A DNA stretch of 39,952 nucleotides from JAAYJM01 sp964498585. GTDB lineage: Bacteria; Bacteroidota; Ignavibacteria; Kapaibacteriales; UBA2268. Below, one piece after another: positions 1 through 6,851 of this stretch. The DNA is taken from the NCBI GenBank assembly GCA_964498585.1, contig CAZCHH010000033.1:1-39952 (forward strand), written 5' to 3'. Both the position numbers and the translations under genes were made by a program. The notes under the pieces were generated by a model that was not told the origin of the DNA, searched no databases, and saw nothing but the letters and a program-made list of their open reading frames with translations. The stretch's first letter is position 1; each line of letters starts with the position of its first letter.

Positions 1-1079
1 AGTTCAACTCAACAAAAAACAACGTATAGTAGTGGAATAGCCACTTATACTGTTTACTGCAGTAAGATTGGAAGTTTTACTAATAAATTTCAAGCAACTA
101 AAACAGAATACAACTCAAGCTTACAGGTTGAACGTCAATTAACAATAATTGATGTACCAAAAAAATCTTTAATTATTGAAGTATCCCCAGAAAATTCACA
201 AACCAGAGAAATAGGCAAGTATGTGGGCTATGAGATAAAAGTTAGAGATAATCAAGGAAATTTTGTAAATGGTGCTAATGTGATAATTGGAGATGATATT
301 CTTGGTTCAACTCAACAAAGGACAACAAATAGTAATGGTATTGTATATTATGAAGTCGATTGTAGCAGAACTGGAAATTTCAATATAAGCTTCAAAGCTG
401 AAAAAACAGGTTACATTTCAAGTCAAGCTATATATAGAAATATAGAAGTAATTGAACCTCCGAAAAAGTTAGATGTTTCTGTTTCACCTTCAGTTCAATA
501 TTTGAAAGGTGGTGATTTCTATAGCTTTAATGTTTTAGTAACTTCTGGAGGAGTGCCCGTTCAAGGTGTTAGTATTCATTGTACTAATCCTTTTGGAACT
601 TCTTATGATGGAACTACAGGAATAGATGGAATTCCATCTCCACCAATAAGTAATTGGAGAGTTCCGGGAAATCNNNNNNNNNNNNNNNNNNNNNNNNNNN
701 NNNNNNNNNNNNAGCAACTAAATCGGGTTATGATTATGGAGAAGCATGCGGAACAATTAATGTTAGTGTTCCTGGTTCCTTAGACTTGGATTACAATTGT
801 CCTCCTTCACCAGAAAATCCGGGACAAGAGCATATTATAACTTTTACAGTTAGAGATGAAAATAATGTTCCTGTACCAAATGCGACCATTACAGTTACAT
901 TAGCTTGGTATCGTGATAGATTTGAAGATTTAGTAACTGATTCTAACGGAAATGCTACTTTTTATGGTGCTGTTCCAGAAGATAAAGCAGGTGTTACAGG
1001 TATTTATTATTTTTATGCTCGGAAAGATGGATACACAAATTCATCAAAATATTCCTGTGTTGTAAATGTAAATAATTAA
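1..1079 (+). CDS. Tandem Ig-like repeat surface protein, C-terminal part (5' end outside window)
   Basis: The frame is open from base 1 and ends at TAA 1077-1079, so only the C-terminal part is present. Four Ig-like/Big-type repeats of about 100 residues are visible, with boundaries near 172, 469 and 781. Each has a SPEN-type start, a VRDNxGNxVxGAxV-like strand pair, a TNSNG turn and an AxKxGY end. Invasin/Big_1-type and carboxypeptidase-regulatory-like repeats share this style and usually build extracellular stalks or adhesins. No sorting signal or C-terminal anchor is visible in the last repeat. The gene crosses an N gap: the frame is 1 before it and 3 after it, so the 39 N are only an estimate and the true gap should be 1 modulo 3 if the gene is intact. 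The function is inferred from the repeat style only; the ligand is unknown. Confidence 0.75.
3..466 (+). repeat. 303-bp tandem coding repeat of the Ig-like gene
   Basis: The word TTCAACTCAACAAA starts at base 3 and again at base 306, an offset of 303 bp (101 codons). The following 120 bp stay clearly similar. The first two visible Ig-like units are therefore recently related at nucleotide level, while the third and fourth units are similar only as protein. Such repeats are also a likely cause of the nearby assembly gap. Confidence 0.7.
674..712. other. Assembly gap of 39 N inside the Ig-like gene
   Basis: A run of 39 N. The coding frame differs on the two sides, so the gap length is not exact and the stretch should not be read as a real frameshift. 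Confidence 0.95.
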
Positions 1080-1105
1080 TTAGAAAATGTAAAATAAAAT
1101 CATAT

Positions 1106-1157
1106 TTTAGAATCCTGTCTTTTATGAATTAAAATAGTAAAATGATAGGATTCTAAA
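1106..1157 (+). terminator. Hairpin after the Ig-like gene
   Basis: TTTAGAATCCTGTC at 1106-1119 pairs with GATAGGATTCTAAA at 1144-1157, with one G.U pair and a 24-nt loop. It is followed by TTTTATT. Its position 27 nt after the stop codon fits a transcription terminator. The T tract is weak and the loop is long, so efficiency is uncertain. Confidence 0.5.
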
Positions 1158-1177
1158 TTTTATTAAAAAATCAATTA

Positions 1178-1292
1178 ATGAGTCCACTCTAAAAAGTGTC
1201 ATACCAATGAAAACGGGTATCTATAAACCAAGTTGGGAGTGAATTTCCGATTACTCGGAAATGACATATTATCGTTTTTAGTGTGAACTCAT
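1178..1292. mobile_element. MITE-like palindromic element, 115 bp
   Basis: The ends are imperfect inverted repeats: ATGAGTCCACTCTAAAAA on the left matches the reverse complement of TTTTTAGTGTGAACTCAT on the right. Inside lies a perfect hairpin, ATTTCCGA-ttac-TCGGAAAT (1243-1262). There is no ORF. Such short elements with terminal inverted repeats are usually non-autonomous relics of an IS. No clear target-site duplication was seen and no full copy is present in the window. Confidence 0.5.
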
Positions 1293-1383
1293 ATAATACT
1301 ACACTACATTATAAAACAAGTATTGTTTTTGACAAATCTCTTATATAACCTCATAAATACGAGTTGCTATTAGTTGCAATAAG

Positions 1384-1460
1384 TTTATTTTTAATGCAAT
1401 ACAAATCAATACACTTCAATATAATTGATTATCCTTTAAAACGTTTATATTTAATGCAAT
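1384..1460. promoter_or_regulatory. Direct repeats upstream of the XRE regulator (possible operator)
   Basis: TTTATTTTTAATGCAAT (1384-1400) recurs as TTTATATTTAATGCAAT (1444-1460), exactly 60 bp apart, with one mismatch in 17. They end 36 bp before the start codon of the XRE-like gene. Xre/Cro-type repressors commonly bind repeated sites at their own promoter, so autoregulation is a reasonable guess. A TTGACA box at 1329-1334 lies just upstream. Confidence 0.35.
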
Positions 1461-1496
1461 GAGTTTATATATGTTTTAAATATTTTGAGGTAAAAT

Positions 1497-1811
1497 ATGT
1501 TAGGAAAAGAATATTCTGCAATTAGACGTTATAACAGAATAACTCAGCGAAAAATATCAGAAAAGATGGGCTATAAAACTGATTTTGTTATTTGGGATAT
1601 TGAAAATTCAACTGCTTTAGTCCCGAAACGCTTTATTAAAGTTCTGGCGGAGCTATGTGAATTAGATTTAAAAGATTTATTAGATGAGAAGTGGCTGGCA
1701 GATTATTATGAGCTAATACCTGATTATTATAAATATAGAAATAATTATAATCCTCGTGTATTTCGTAATGTGACTATACCTATAGGACCACGAAAGAGAC
1801 GAGGTCATTAA
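1497..1811 (+). CDS. XRE-family helix-turn-helix regulator, 104 aa
   Basis: Residues 3-58 fit an Xre/Cro HTH domain: a basic first helix, then TQRKISEKMGYKTDFVIWDIEN, where the recognition helix follows the turn, and a closing helix ending in LCELDLKDLL. The tail from about residue 65 is rich in Tyr and then in Arg/Pro (NVTIPIGPRKRRGH), and I recognise nothing in it. The start is supported by GAGG eight bases upstream of ATG 1497. It is a single-domain DNA-binding protein, probably regulating itself or the following plasmid-type genes. The gene ends directly at an octanucleotide repeat array. Confidence 0.65.
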   Translation: MLGKEYSAIRRYNRITQRKISEKMGYKTDFVIWDIENSTALVPKRFIKVLAELCELDLKDLLDEKWLADYYELIPDYYKYRNNYNPRVFRNVTIPIGPRKRRGH

Positions 1812-1867
1812 ATATTTAAATGTTTAGATGGTTAAATGTTTAAGCGTTTTAATGTTTAAGCGTTTAA
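1812..1867. repeat. Octanucleotide tandem repeat array A (7 units)
   Basis: Seven consecutive 8-bp units in strict register: ATATTTAA, ATGTTTAG, ATGGTTAA, ATGTTTAA, GCGTTTTA, ATGTTTAA, GCGTTTAA. The array begins at the base after the stop codon of the XRE gene and ends 39 nt before the chosen start of the HAD-like gene. It belongs to a family of six arrays in this window. Confidence 0.85.
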
Positions 1868-1906
1868 TTGAAAAATATTAATAATGGATTGGAGGATTAT
1901 AATATA

Positions 1907-2365
1907 ATGACAATAAAAGTTATCGCACTTGATTTTGAAGGAACATTGGTATCTAGTGCTGTATCTTTGTTTCCAAGGCCTGGCTTATTTGATTTTTTAG
2001 AATTTTGTAGAGTAAGGTTTGAACGGATTGTAATGTTTACTTATGTCGATGAAAACTACTTAAGAAGATTTATCAAAATTCTATATGATGAGGGAAATGT
2101 TCCTGAGTGGTTTGTCAATGTTGAGTATGTAAATTGGCAAGATCGACCAGAAAGTATAAATAAGAGATACAAAGATTTGACATGTATACCTGATTCAAAG
2201 CTAGCAGAGGTTATTATTGTTGATGATATGGAAAAATTATTCAAAGATGAACATAAACAGAATCTTGTTTTAATTGAGAGTTATTCTCATCCTTACACAG
2301 AAGATGATAATGAATTTGAAAGAATCAAAAAAGTTTTATCTGAAAGAATAGGAATAAGCAATTAA
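1907..2365 (+). CDS. HAD-superfamily phosphatase-like protein, 152 aa
   Basis: The N-terminus IALDFEGTLV matches HAD motif I, followed by a Thr in MFTYVDE (motif II-like) and a C-terminal IIVDDMEKL (motif IV acidic pair). This layout is that of a small, nearly capless HAD domain. One oddity is that the second acidic residue of DxDGT is Glu (DFEGT); that Asp normally acts as the general acid/base, so activity is uncertain. An upstream TTG at 1868 is in frame, but ATG 1907 has GGAGG 11 nt upstream and begins immediately before the HAD strand, so I chose it. The substrate is unknown. Confidence 0.65.
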   Translation: MTIKVIALDFEGTLVSSAVSLFPRPGLFDFLEFCRVRFERIVMFTYVDENYLRRFIKILYDEGNVPEWFVNVEYVNWQDRPESINKRYKDLTCIPDSKLAEVIIVDDMEKLFKDEHKQNLVLIESYSHPYTEDDNEFERIKKVLSERIGISN

Positions 2366-2410
2366 ATGAAATAATAAATTTATCATTTAATAACAAATTT
2401 ATTTTAAACA

Positions 2411-2590
2411 ATGAATCTAATAATTGAAACAGATTTAGGAGGAGACCCTTAAGACTTTTTTGCAATACTGTACTTAATTTCTGCTGTGATTAATATTAAG
2501 GCAATTTCGATTACACTGGGATATCCAAATCAAATTGTAATAGCAAGAATGATTTGTAACGAATTTATAAGTTCTTTGCCCCAGTTTTGA
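2411..2590 (+). pseudogene. Remnant of a nucleoside hydrolase (IU-NH family), N-terminal piece
   Basis: ATG 2411 opens with MNLIIETDLGGDP, then an in-frame TAA (2450-2452), then DFFAILYLISAVINIKAISI and a GYPNQIVIARMICNEF stretch up to TGA 2588. Inosine-uridine nucleoside hydrolases begin with a calcium-binding IxDTDxGxDDxxA loop, a strand like LLGIT, and a helix after TVxGN. Here the stop falls exactly where the DD pair is expected. About 55 codons of a 300-residue family remain. I read it as a decayed fragment; a very short real peptide is less likely. Confidence 0.5.
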
Positions 2591-2613
2591 TTATTTCATA
2601 TTGGGGCTTTTTT
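2578..2613 (+). terminator. Rho-independent terminator
   Basis: GCCCCA (2578-2583) pairs with TGGGGC (2602-2607), separated by an 18-nt AT-rich loop, and is followed at once by a run of T to 2613. It overlaps the end of the nucleoside hydrolase remnant and would stop transcription from the XRE/HAD genes before the primase-helicase promoter. Confidence 0.75.
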
Positions 2614-2667
2614 ATACATAATCCAATAGAATTCATATAATAACTATACTACAAACATAAAAACTAC

Positions 2668-2698
2668 TTGCATAAACAAAAAGAACATATTATATTTG
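2668..2698 (+). promoter_or_regulatory. Bacteroidota-type promoter of the primase-helicase gene
   Basis: TTG at 2668-2670 and TATATTTG at 2691-2698 are separated by 20 bp. This agrees with the -33 TTG / -7 TAnnTTTG consensus known for Bacteroidota primary sigma factors. It lies 30 bp upstream of ATG 2729 and just after a strong terminator. Confidence 0.55.
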
Positions 2699-2728
2699 TA
2701 ATAAAATAAATAAAAAACATATGAATAA

Positions 2729-5098
2729 ATGAAAAATATAAGAACTTTTTTACATACTATACTTGAAAAACTAAATAGAGCCGATGCATTGCCCGAACTC
2801 AATCCAAAGGAACACGGACGCTATATCTACTTAAAATGCCCCTCTTGTAATCAGGATACTGCTTATATTTCTCAAAATGGTTATTATATTTACTGCAATC
2901 GAAAAAATAAATGCGGTTACGTTCAAGGTATTGTCGAATATATTGCAGAACGTGATTCTATAACAAATGAAGAAACAATCAAACAATTAGCAGAATTAAC
3001 AAATACTCAGCTCCCTGAATTATCACCTGAAGAAAAGGAAAAAATTCAAACCCTAAAATCAAGAGAAAATTTACTCAAAGATATACTTTCAATAGCAAAA
3101 AGTGGTTTATGGCTGCGTCCTTCAAAGCGAATCCGTGATTATCTTACTGAGCGTGGCTATAGCGAAAACGAAATCCTTTTAATGGATTTTGGTTTCCTAC
3201 CAGTAATTGATGAATTAAAAAAGGTTTTACTCAAAAAAAATCATTCACCCTTACTCGTTGATGAGGTTCTTAGTTCTTTTCGCAATACCCACCCGCTTTT
3301 AATTCCTGTATATAATTCATTCGGCTATTTAGATGGCTTCATTTCAAGAACAATAAGTAATGAAATAACTCCAAAATATCTATACCCCATAGGATTAGAA
3401 AGAGGTGCTGAATTTTTCAATTTTTACGAAGCAAAAAATGAATTTACCATAATTATCGTTGAAGGAATAATTGATGCCTTGCTTTTAACAACTCGAGGAA
3501 TAAAAGGCGTTGTTGCTTGTGGTGGCGACTCCCCTACTCAAAATCAAATCAATCACGCATTGAAATTTGGTAAAGCAGAAAATATTATTTTATGTCTTGA
3601 TAACGATGAAGCTGGAAAAAAAGGAACTGAAAGAGCTTTAGAACTGCTTAAAAATAAAAATATTTCTGTTTATGTTGCAAATACTGAACCACACAAAGAC
3701 CCGGACGAGTTTTTAAAATACAATTCTGTTGAAGCATTACAAAAAAGAATAGTATCTGCAGAAAGCTGGGTAAAATGGCAAACGAAAAATGTGTTAAACA
3801 AGTTTGATTTAACTAACGATATTGGACGGGAAAACGCTCTTGAAGAGCTTTTACATTTAGAAAGCAAACTAAAAACAGATGAAATTGAAAAATCACAATA
3901 CATATTAGAAGCCATTGAAAAACAGCTTAATTTTCCACGCAATTTGTTAGATGCAAAACTATTTTCTTTCCACGAAAAGCGTTCAAAAGAAAAGCAGGCA
4001 GAAACCTACAAAAAGTTATTACAAGATGCTTTAAAACTCAGTTCACAAGGCAAATTTGATGATTTAGCGAATTTCCTTTCTGAAGGAATTGCAAAAACAA
4101 AAGCTCTTGTCGTTAGCAATATTGTTACTTCATATAACACTGAAAAAGCTCTTCGTGATATTCAAAACCGCCAAGAAGGTCTTAAAACCTGCTATGAAAG
4201 TATTGACCAGTTCGTTAGTATTCCAAGCGGTGCAATTACTCTTGTTGCAGGGCGTCCAAGCCACTGCAAAACTACATTTTTACTTAATTTAATGAATAAT
4301 TTAGTCGCTCAATACCCTGCTAAAAGTTTTTTCTTTTTCTCTTATGAAGAAAGCAAAACTGCTCTTTATATAAAAATTATTAATCTTATGAGCGAAACTA
4401 TTATAAATGAATCACTCAAATACAAAAACACACAACAAATTGAATATTACTTAAAAGGCGGCTTAAAACAACAGGAAAAACACCATAAAAGCGGCTTGAA
4501 TAATCCTTTTTACAGAATAAATCAAAGCGTTTCATTATATGATGAATATGTAAATGAAAATCGCTTGTGGCTTATTGATACTCCTTTAGAAGTCGAAACC
4601 CTTTCTGGTTCTTTGGAAAATTTAACTTATAAATACGATGTAGGAGCTGTTTTCATTGACTATGCTCAAAGAATCAAATTTGGTGGTAAATACGAAAATG
4701 AACGTGTGAAAATAGCCCGTATTTCAGAATCGCTGCGTGAAACTGCTACCCGCTTGGATATTCCGCTAATTGTCGGCTGCCAGCTTAATCGTGAAAATGC
4801 AAAAGCCAAACCACAACTTGATAATTTAAAAGAAGCTGGAAACCTTGAAGAAGACGCAAATGTTGTTCTCGGTCTTTATAACTGGAAAACCGCAATTGAC
4901 AAAGAAAAAGCCGATGAAGATAGCACAAAAGACGGAACTAAAAAGAAGAAATTAAAAAACTGCAAAGGAGATGATATTTCAATTAATGACAGAACTATTG
5001 ACTTTGAAGTCCATATATTGAAAAATCGCAATGGAGTTATAAACGAAAGTGCGTTGCTTTCTTTTGATGCTCCTATACTAAAGATAAAGGAAAAATAA
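2729..5098 (+). CDS. Bifunctional primase-helicase (CHC2 zinc finger, TOPRIM, DnaB-like helicase), 789 aa
   Basis: This is a replication protein of the T7 gp4 layout that would make primers and unwind DNA at the element's own origin. Zinc-finger cysteines are C37, C40, C56 and C62. The TOPRIM domain shows IIVEGIID (E245) and LDNDEAG (D291, D293) with HKDPDEF after it. The RecA-like helicase domain starts near residue 490, with Walker B FIDYAQ (D644) and a GCQLNRE segment typical of DnaB. An oddity is Walker A GRPSHCKTT (G508-T515): the Gly before the Lys is Cys513, where DnaB proteins almost always have GK[TS]. Only 30 bp separate the start from a Bacteroidota-type promoter. The family is clear; ATPase activity is not certain. 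Confidence 0.9.
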   Translation: MKNIRTFLHTILEKLNRADALPELNPKEHGRYIYLKCPSCNQDTAYISQNGYYIYCNRKNKCGYVQGIVEYIAERDSITNEETIKQLAELTNTQLPELSPEEKEKIQTLKSRENLLKDILSIAKSGLWLRPSKRIRDYLTERGYSENEILLMDFGFLPVIDELKKVLLKKNHSPLLVDEVLSSFRNTHPLLIPVYNSFGYLDGFISRTISNEITPKYLYPIGLERGAEFFNFYEAKNEFTIIIVEGIIDALLLTTRGIKGVVACGGDSPTQNQINHALKFGKAENIILCLDNDEAGKKGTERALELLKNKNISVYVANTEPHKDPDEFLKYNSVEALQKRIVSAESWVKWQTKNVLNKFDLTNDIGRENALEELLHLESKLKTDEIEKSQYILEAIEKQLNFPRNLLDAKLFSFHEKRSKEKQAETYKKLLQDALKLSSQGKFDDLANFLSEGIAKTKALVVSNIVTSYNTEKALRDIQNRQEGLKTCYESIDQFVSIPSGAITLVAGRPSHCKTTFLLNLMNNLVAQYPAKSFFFFSYEESKTALYIKIINLMSETIINESLKYKNTQQIEYYLKGGLKQQEKHHKSGLNNPFYRINQSVSLYDEYVNENRLWLIDTPLEVETLSGSLENLTYKYDVGAVFIDYAQRIKFGGKYENERVKIARISESLRETATRLDIPLIVGCQLNRENAKAKPQLDNLKEAGNLEEDANVVLGLYNWKTAIDKEKADEDSTKDGTKKKKLKNCKGDDISINDRTIDFEVHILKNRNGVINESALLSFDAPILKIKEK

Positions 5099-5143
5099 AT
5101 ATTAATTATACAACAATTATTTTAAATATTTTATAATAAAATT

Positions 5144-5344
5144 ATGCCGATTACATTAGGAAATATAAAATTGTTTTCTTTAAAAGAACTTAGTGAAACA
5201 TTGTCAGTTACTGATGTTACTCTTCGTTCTTATATTTCAAAAGGAAATTTGAAAGCCCGCAAAGTTGGTGGGAAATGGTACATTTCTGAAGAAGCCCTAA
5301 GAGAGTACTTTAATCCAAATGATATTAAGAAAATAAATGTTTAG
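5144..5344 (+). CDS. Excisionase-like MerR-type HTH protein, 66 aa
   Basis: The sequence FSLKELSETLSVTDVTLRSYISKGNLKARKVGGKWYISEEALREYF spans one winged-helix of the HTH_17 / excisionase type: a helix, a recognition helix, then the KVGGKWYI wing and a closing helix. Such proteins assist site-specific recombination or act as small regulators on plasmids and phages. It lies 45 bp after the primase-helicase and may be co-transcribed. Its stop codon TAG is part of the first unit of octanucleotide array B. Confidence 0.8.
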   Translation: MPITLGNIKLFSLKELSETLSVTDVTLRSYISKGNLKARKVGGKWYISEEALREYFNPNDIKKINV

Positions 5345-5368
5345 ACGCTTAAGAGTTTAGACGCTTAT
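5337..5368. repeat. Octanucleotide tandem repeat array B (4 units)
   Basis: ATGTTTAG, ACGCTTAA, GAGTTTAG and ACGCTTAT follow each other in 8-bp register. The first unit supplies the last codons and the TAG stop of the excisionase-like gene, so the array has grown from, or into, the coding end. Confidence 0.8.
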
Positions 5369-5412
5369 ATATTATAGTGTTATAATTTATTGAAAACCAG
5401 ATAATAATTTCC

Positions 5413-5493
5413 TGTTATTCTGAACGAAGTGAAGAATCTCATTTTCTATAGTTACAATGAGTTGTGAGATTCTTCACTTCGTTCAGAATGACA
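5413..5493. repeat. Long palindromic repeat of the TTCTGAACGAAGTGAAGAATC type
   Basis: Arms of 29 nt (5413-5441 and 5465-5493) are complementary with a single mismatch; the core on one strand is TTCTGAACGAAGTGAAGAAT. Dispersed palindromes with an ATTCTGAnCGAAGnGAAGAATCT core occur in many unrelated bacterial genomes. A decayed copy lies at 9257-9335. The arms could also act as a transcription stop between the excisionase-like gene and parA. Confidence 0.8.
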
Positions 5494-5529
5494 AATTATG
5501 ATAATTATTTTTACAATTTACAATACTAG

Positions 5530-5585
5530 AAAATTAAACATTAAAACATTAAAACATTAAAACGTTTAAGCGTTTAGCCATTTAA
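5530..5585. repeat. Octanucleotide tandem repeat array C (7 units)
   Basis: AAAATTAA, ACATTAAA three times, ACGTTTAA, GCGTTTAG and CCATTTAA are in unbroken 8-bp register, ending 18 bp before the parA start codon. Three identical adjacent units suggest recent local expansion. Confidence 0.85.
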
Positions 5586-5603
5586 ATTATTACATAACAA
5601 CTA

Positions 5604-6359
5604 ATGACAAAAATATATTGCTTTGCCAATCATAAAGGTGGAACTGGAAAATCCACTACAACTTTAAATATAGCTGCTGGACTTACAAACAAAAAGAAAA
5701 AAGTCCTACTTGTTGATTTGGACCCGCAGACAAATTTAACTATTATGCTGGGTATTTACCAAAAACAAAAACATACTTTATACGAACTTATGTCCGATGA
5801 ATGTCAAATATCAGATTGCACATTCAAAATAAATGACTATTTGAATCTTATTCCTTCTTCACTTGATTTATCAAGCATAGAAATTGAAATTGCCAATACA
5901 CGTGGACGTGAAAATAAACTTAAAAACATTTTAGTTCAGGTAAACAGTTCTTACGATTTCATTCTTATTGATGCTCCACCTTCAATGGGACTTTTAACAA
6001 TAAATGGATTGGTTGCTTCAAAAAAAGTATTTATTCCCGTTCAAACCGAGTTTATTGCTCTAAACGGATTAACTAAATTTGTTGATATAGTTAATAAAGT
6101 AAAAGCATTAAATCAAAATTTGGAAATAGGTGGGATTATTGCAACCCGTTACGACAATAGAAAAATACTAAACCGCAGTGTAGTTGAGCATATTCGCTCT
6201 CTTTACGGTAATATTCTTTTAAAAACTATAATAAGAGAAAATATCGCTGTGGCAGAATCCGTTGCTTCCGGATTAGATATTTTTAGCTATGCACCAAAAA
6301 GCTATGGTGCCGAAGATTATTTATCTTTAGTTAATGAAATTATCAAATTAGAAAGATAA
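5604..6359 (+). CDS. parA: ParA-family partition ATPase, 251 aa
   Basis: This is a Walker-type ATPase that segregates plasmids or chromosome origins together with a centromere-binding partner. The deviant Walker A KGGTGKSTTT spans residues 11-20, with the extra Lys11 that marks the ParA/MinD family. The switch region VDLDPQTNLT follows, then the Walker B-like FILIDAPPSMG and the PVQTEFIALNG segment. The length and the absence of an N-terminal HTH correspond to the short ParA class (Ib or Soj-like). The partner gene starts 4 bp downstream, so the two are translated together. Confidence 0.95.
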   Translation: MTKIYCFANHKGGTGKSTTTLNIAAGLTNKKKKVLLVDLDPQTNLTIMLGIYQKQKHTLYELMSDECQISDCTFKINDYLNLIPSSLDLSSIEIEIANTRGRENKLKNILVQVNSSYDFILIDAPPSMGLLTINGLVASKKVFIPVQTEFIALNGLTKFVDIVNKVKALNQNLEIGGIIATRYDNRKILNRSVVEHIRSLYGNILLKTIIRENIAVAESVASGLDIFSYAPKSYGAEDYLSLVNEIIKLER

Positions 6360-6363
6360 AGAT

Positions 6364-6846
6364 ATGAGTAAAAAAGAAAAATTAATGAAAGGTTTTAGCA
6401 ATCTTTTGCAATCAACAGAGATAGAAGAAAATAAAACTGAAAATAATATTAGCAACAAAAATCAAACATCTAAGAGTTTAAACATCAAGACGGTTAAACG
6501 TCTAGACAGTAACACAGCTAACTATTTAGACGTCTCACCATCTAAACAGATAAACTCTCAAACTGCTAACCATTTAGACGCTCATACATCTAAACATTTA
6601 AACACTAATACTTCATTACAGATACCACCTCTGACGTCTGAACTCTTAAACGCTGAGACGCCTAAACAGATAAACTCTCAGACGGCTAAATATAAAGAAT
6701 TTAAAAAATGCACCCTTTATCTTCCTTCTAATTTAATGGACAAATTGTCTTATATGAAAATTTTAACAAAAAAAGACCTGTCTGTTCTAACTGCGGAAGC
6801 TATTCAGGATTATTTAATTAAAAACAATGTTAAAGATATTATTTGA
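6364..6846 (+). CDS. Probable ParA partner with C-terminal RHH-like domain and an 8-residue repeat region, 160 aa
   Basis: The C-terminal 50 residues (KCTLYLPSNLMDKLSYMKIL...LSVLTAEAIQDYLIKN) look like a ribbon-helix-helix fold: a short strand then two helices. This is typical of small centromere-binding proteins next to ParA. Residues about 35-109 consist of an 8-residue repeat (SKxLNxxT, ANxLDxxT, PKQINSQT). It is encoded by 28 units of the octanucleotide repeat that also fills the intergenic spaces of this element. The repeat region is Ser/Thr/Asn-rich and probably disordered. The function as a partition protein is inferred from position and the C-terminal fold. Confidence 0.6.
   Translation: MSKKEKLMKGFSNLLQSTEIEENKTENNISNKNQTSKSLNIKTVKRLDSNTANYLDVSPSKQINSQTANHLDAHTSKHLNTNTSLQIPPLTSELLNAETPKQINSQTAKYKEFKKCTLYLPSNLMDKLSYMKILTKKDLSVLTAEAIQDYLIKNNVKDII
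6466..6689. repeat. Octanucleotide tandem repeat array D inside a coding sequence (28 units)
   Basis: From ACATCTAA at 6466 to ACGGCTAA at 6682-6689 the sequence divides into exactly 28 octamers with consensus ACRTYTAA. Three octamers make 24 nt, so the protein has an 8-residue period. Units near the middle are the most diverged, and no unit contains an in-frame stop. Confidence 0.85.
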
Positions 6847-6851
6847 TTTTT

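Noticed and set aside
654..717. A new gene start at 654 within the Ig-like region
   Set aside because: The reading frame change comes from the N gap; protein repeats continue on both sides, so it is one gene.
1868..1906. Upstream TTG start for the HAD-like gene
   Set aside because: No ribosome-binding site at that position, whereas GGAGG precedes ATG 1907, which starts just before the conserved first strand.
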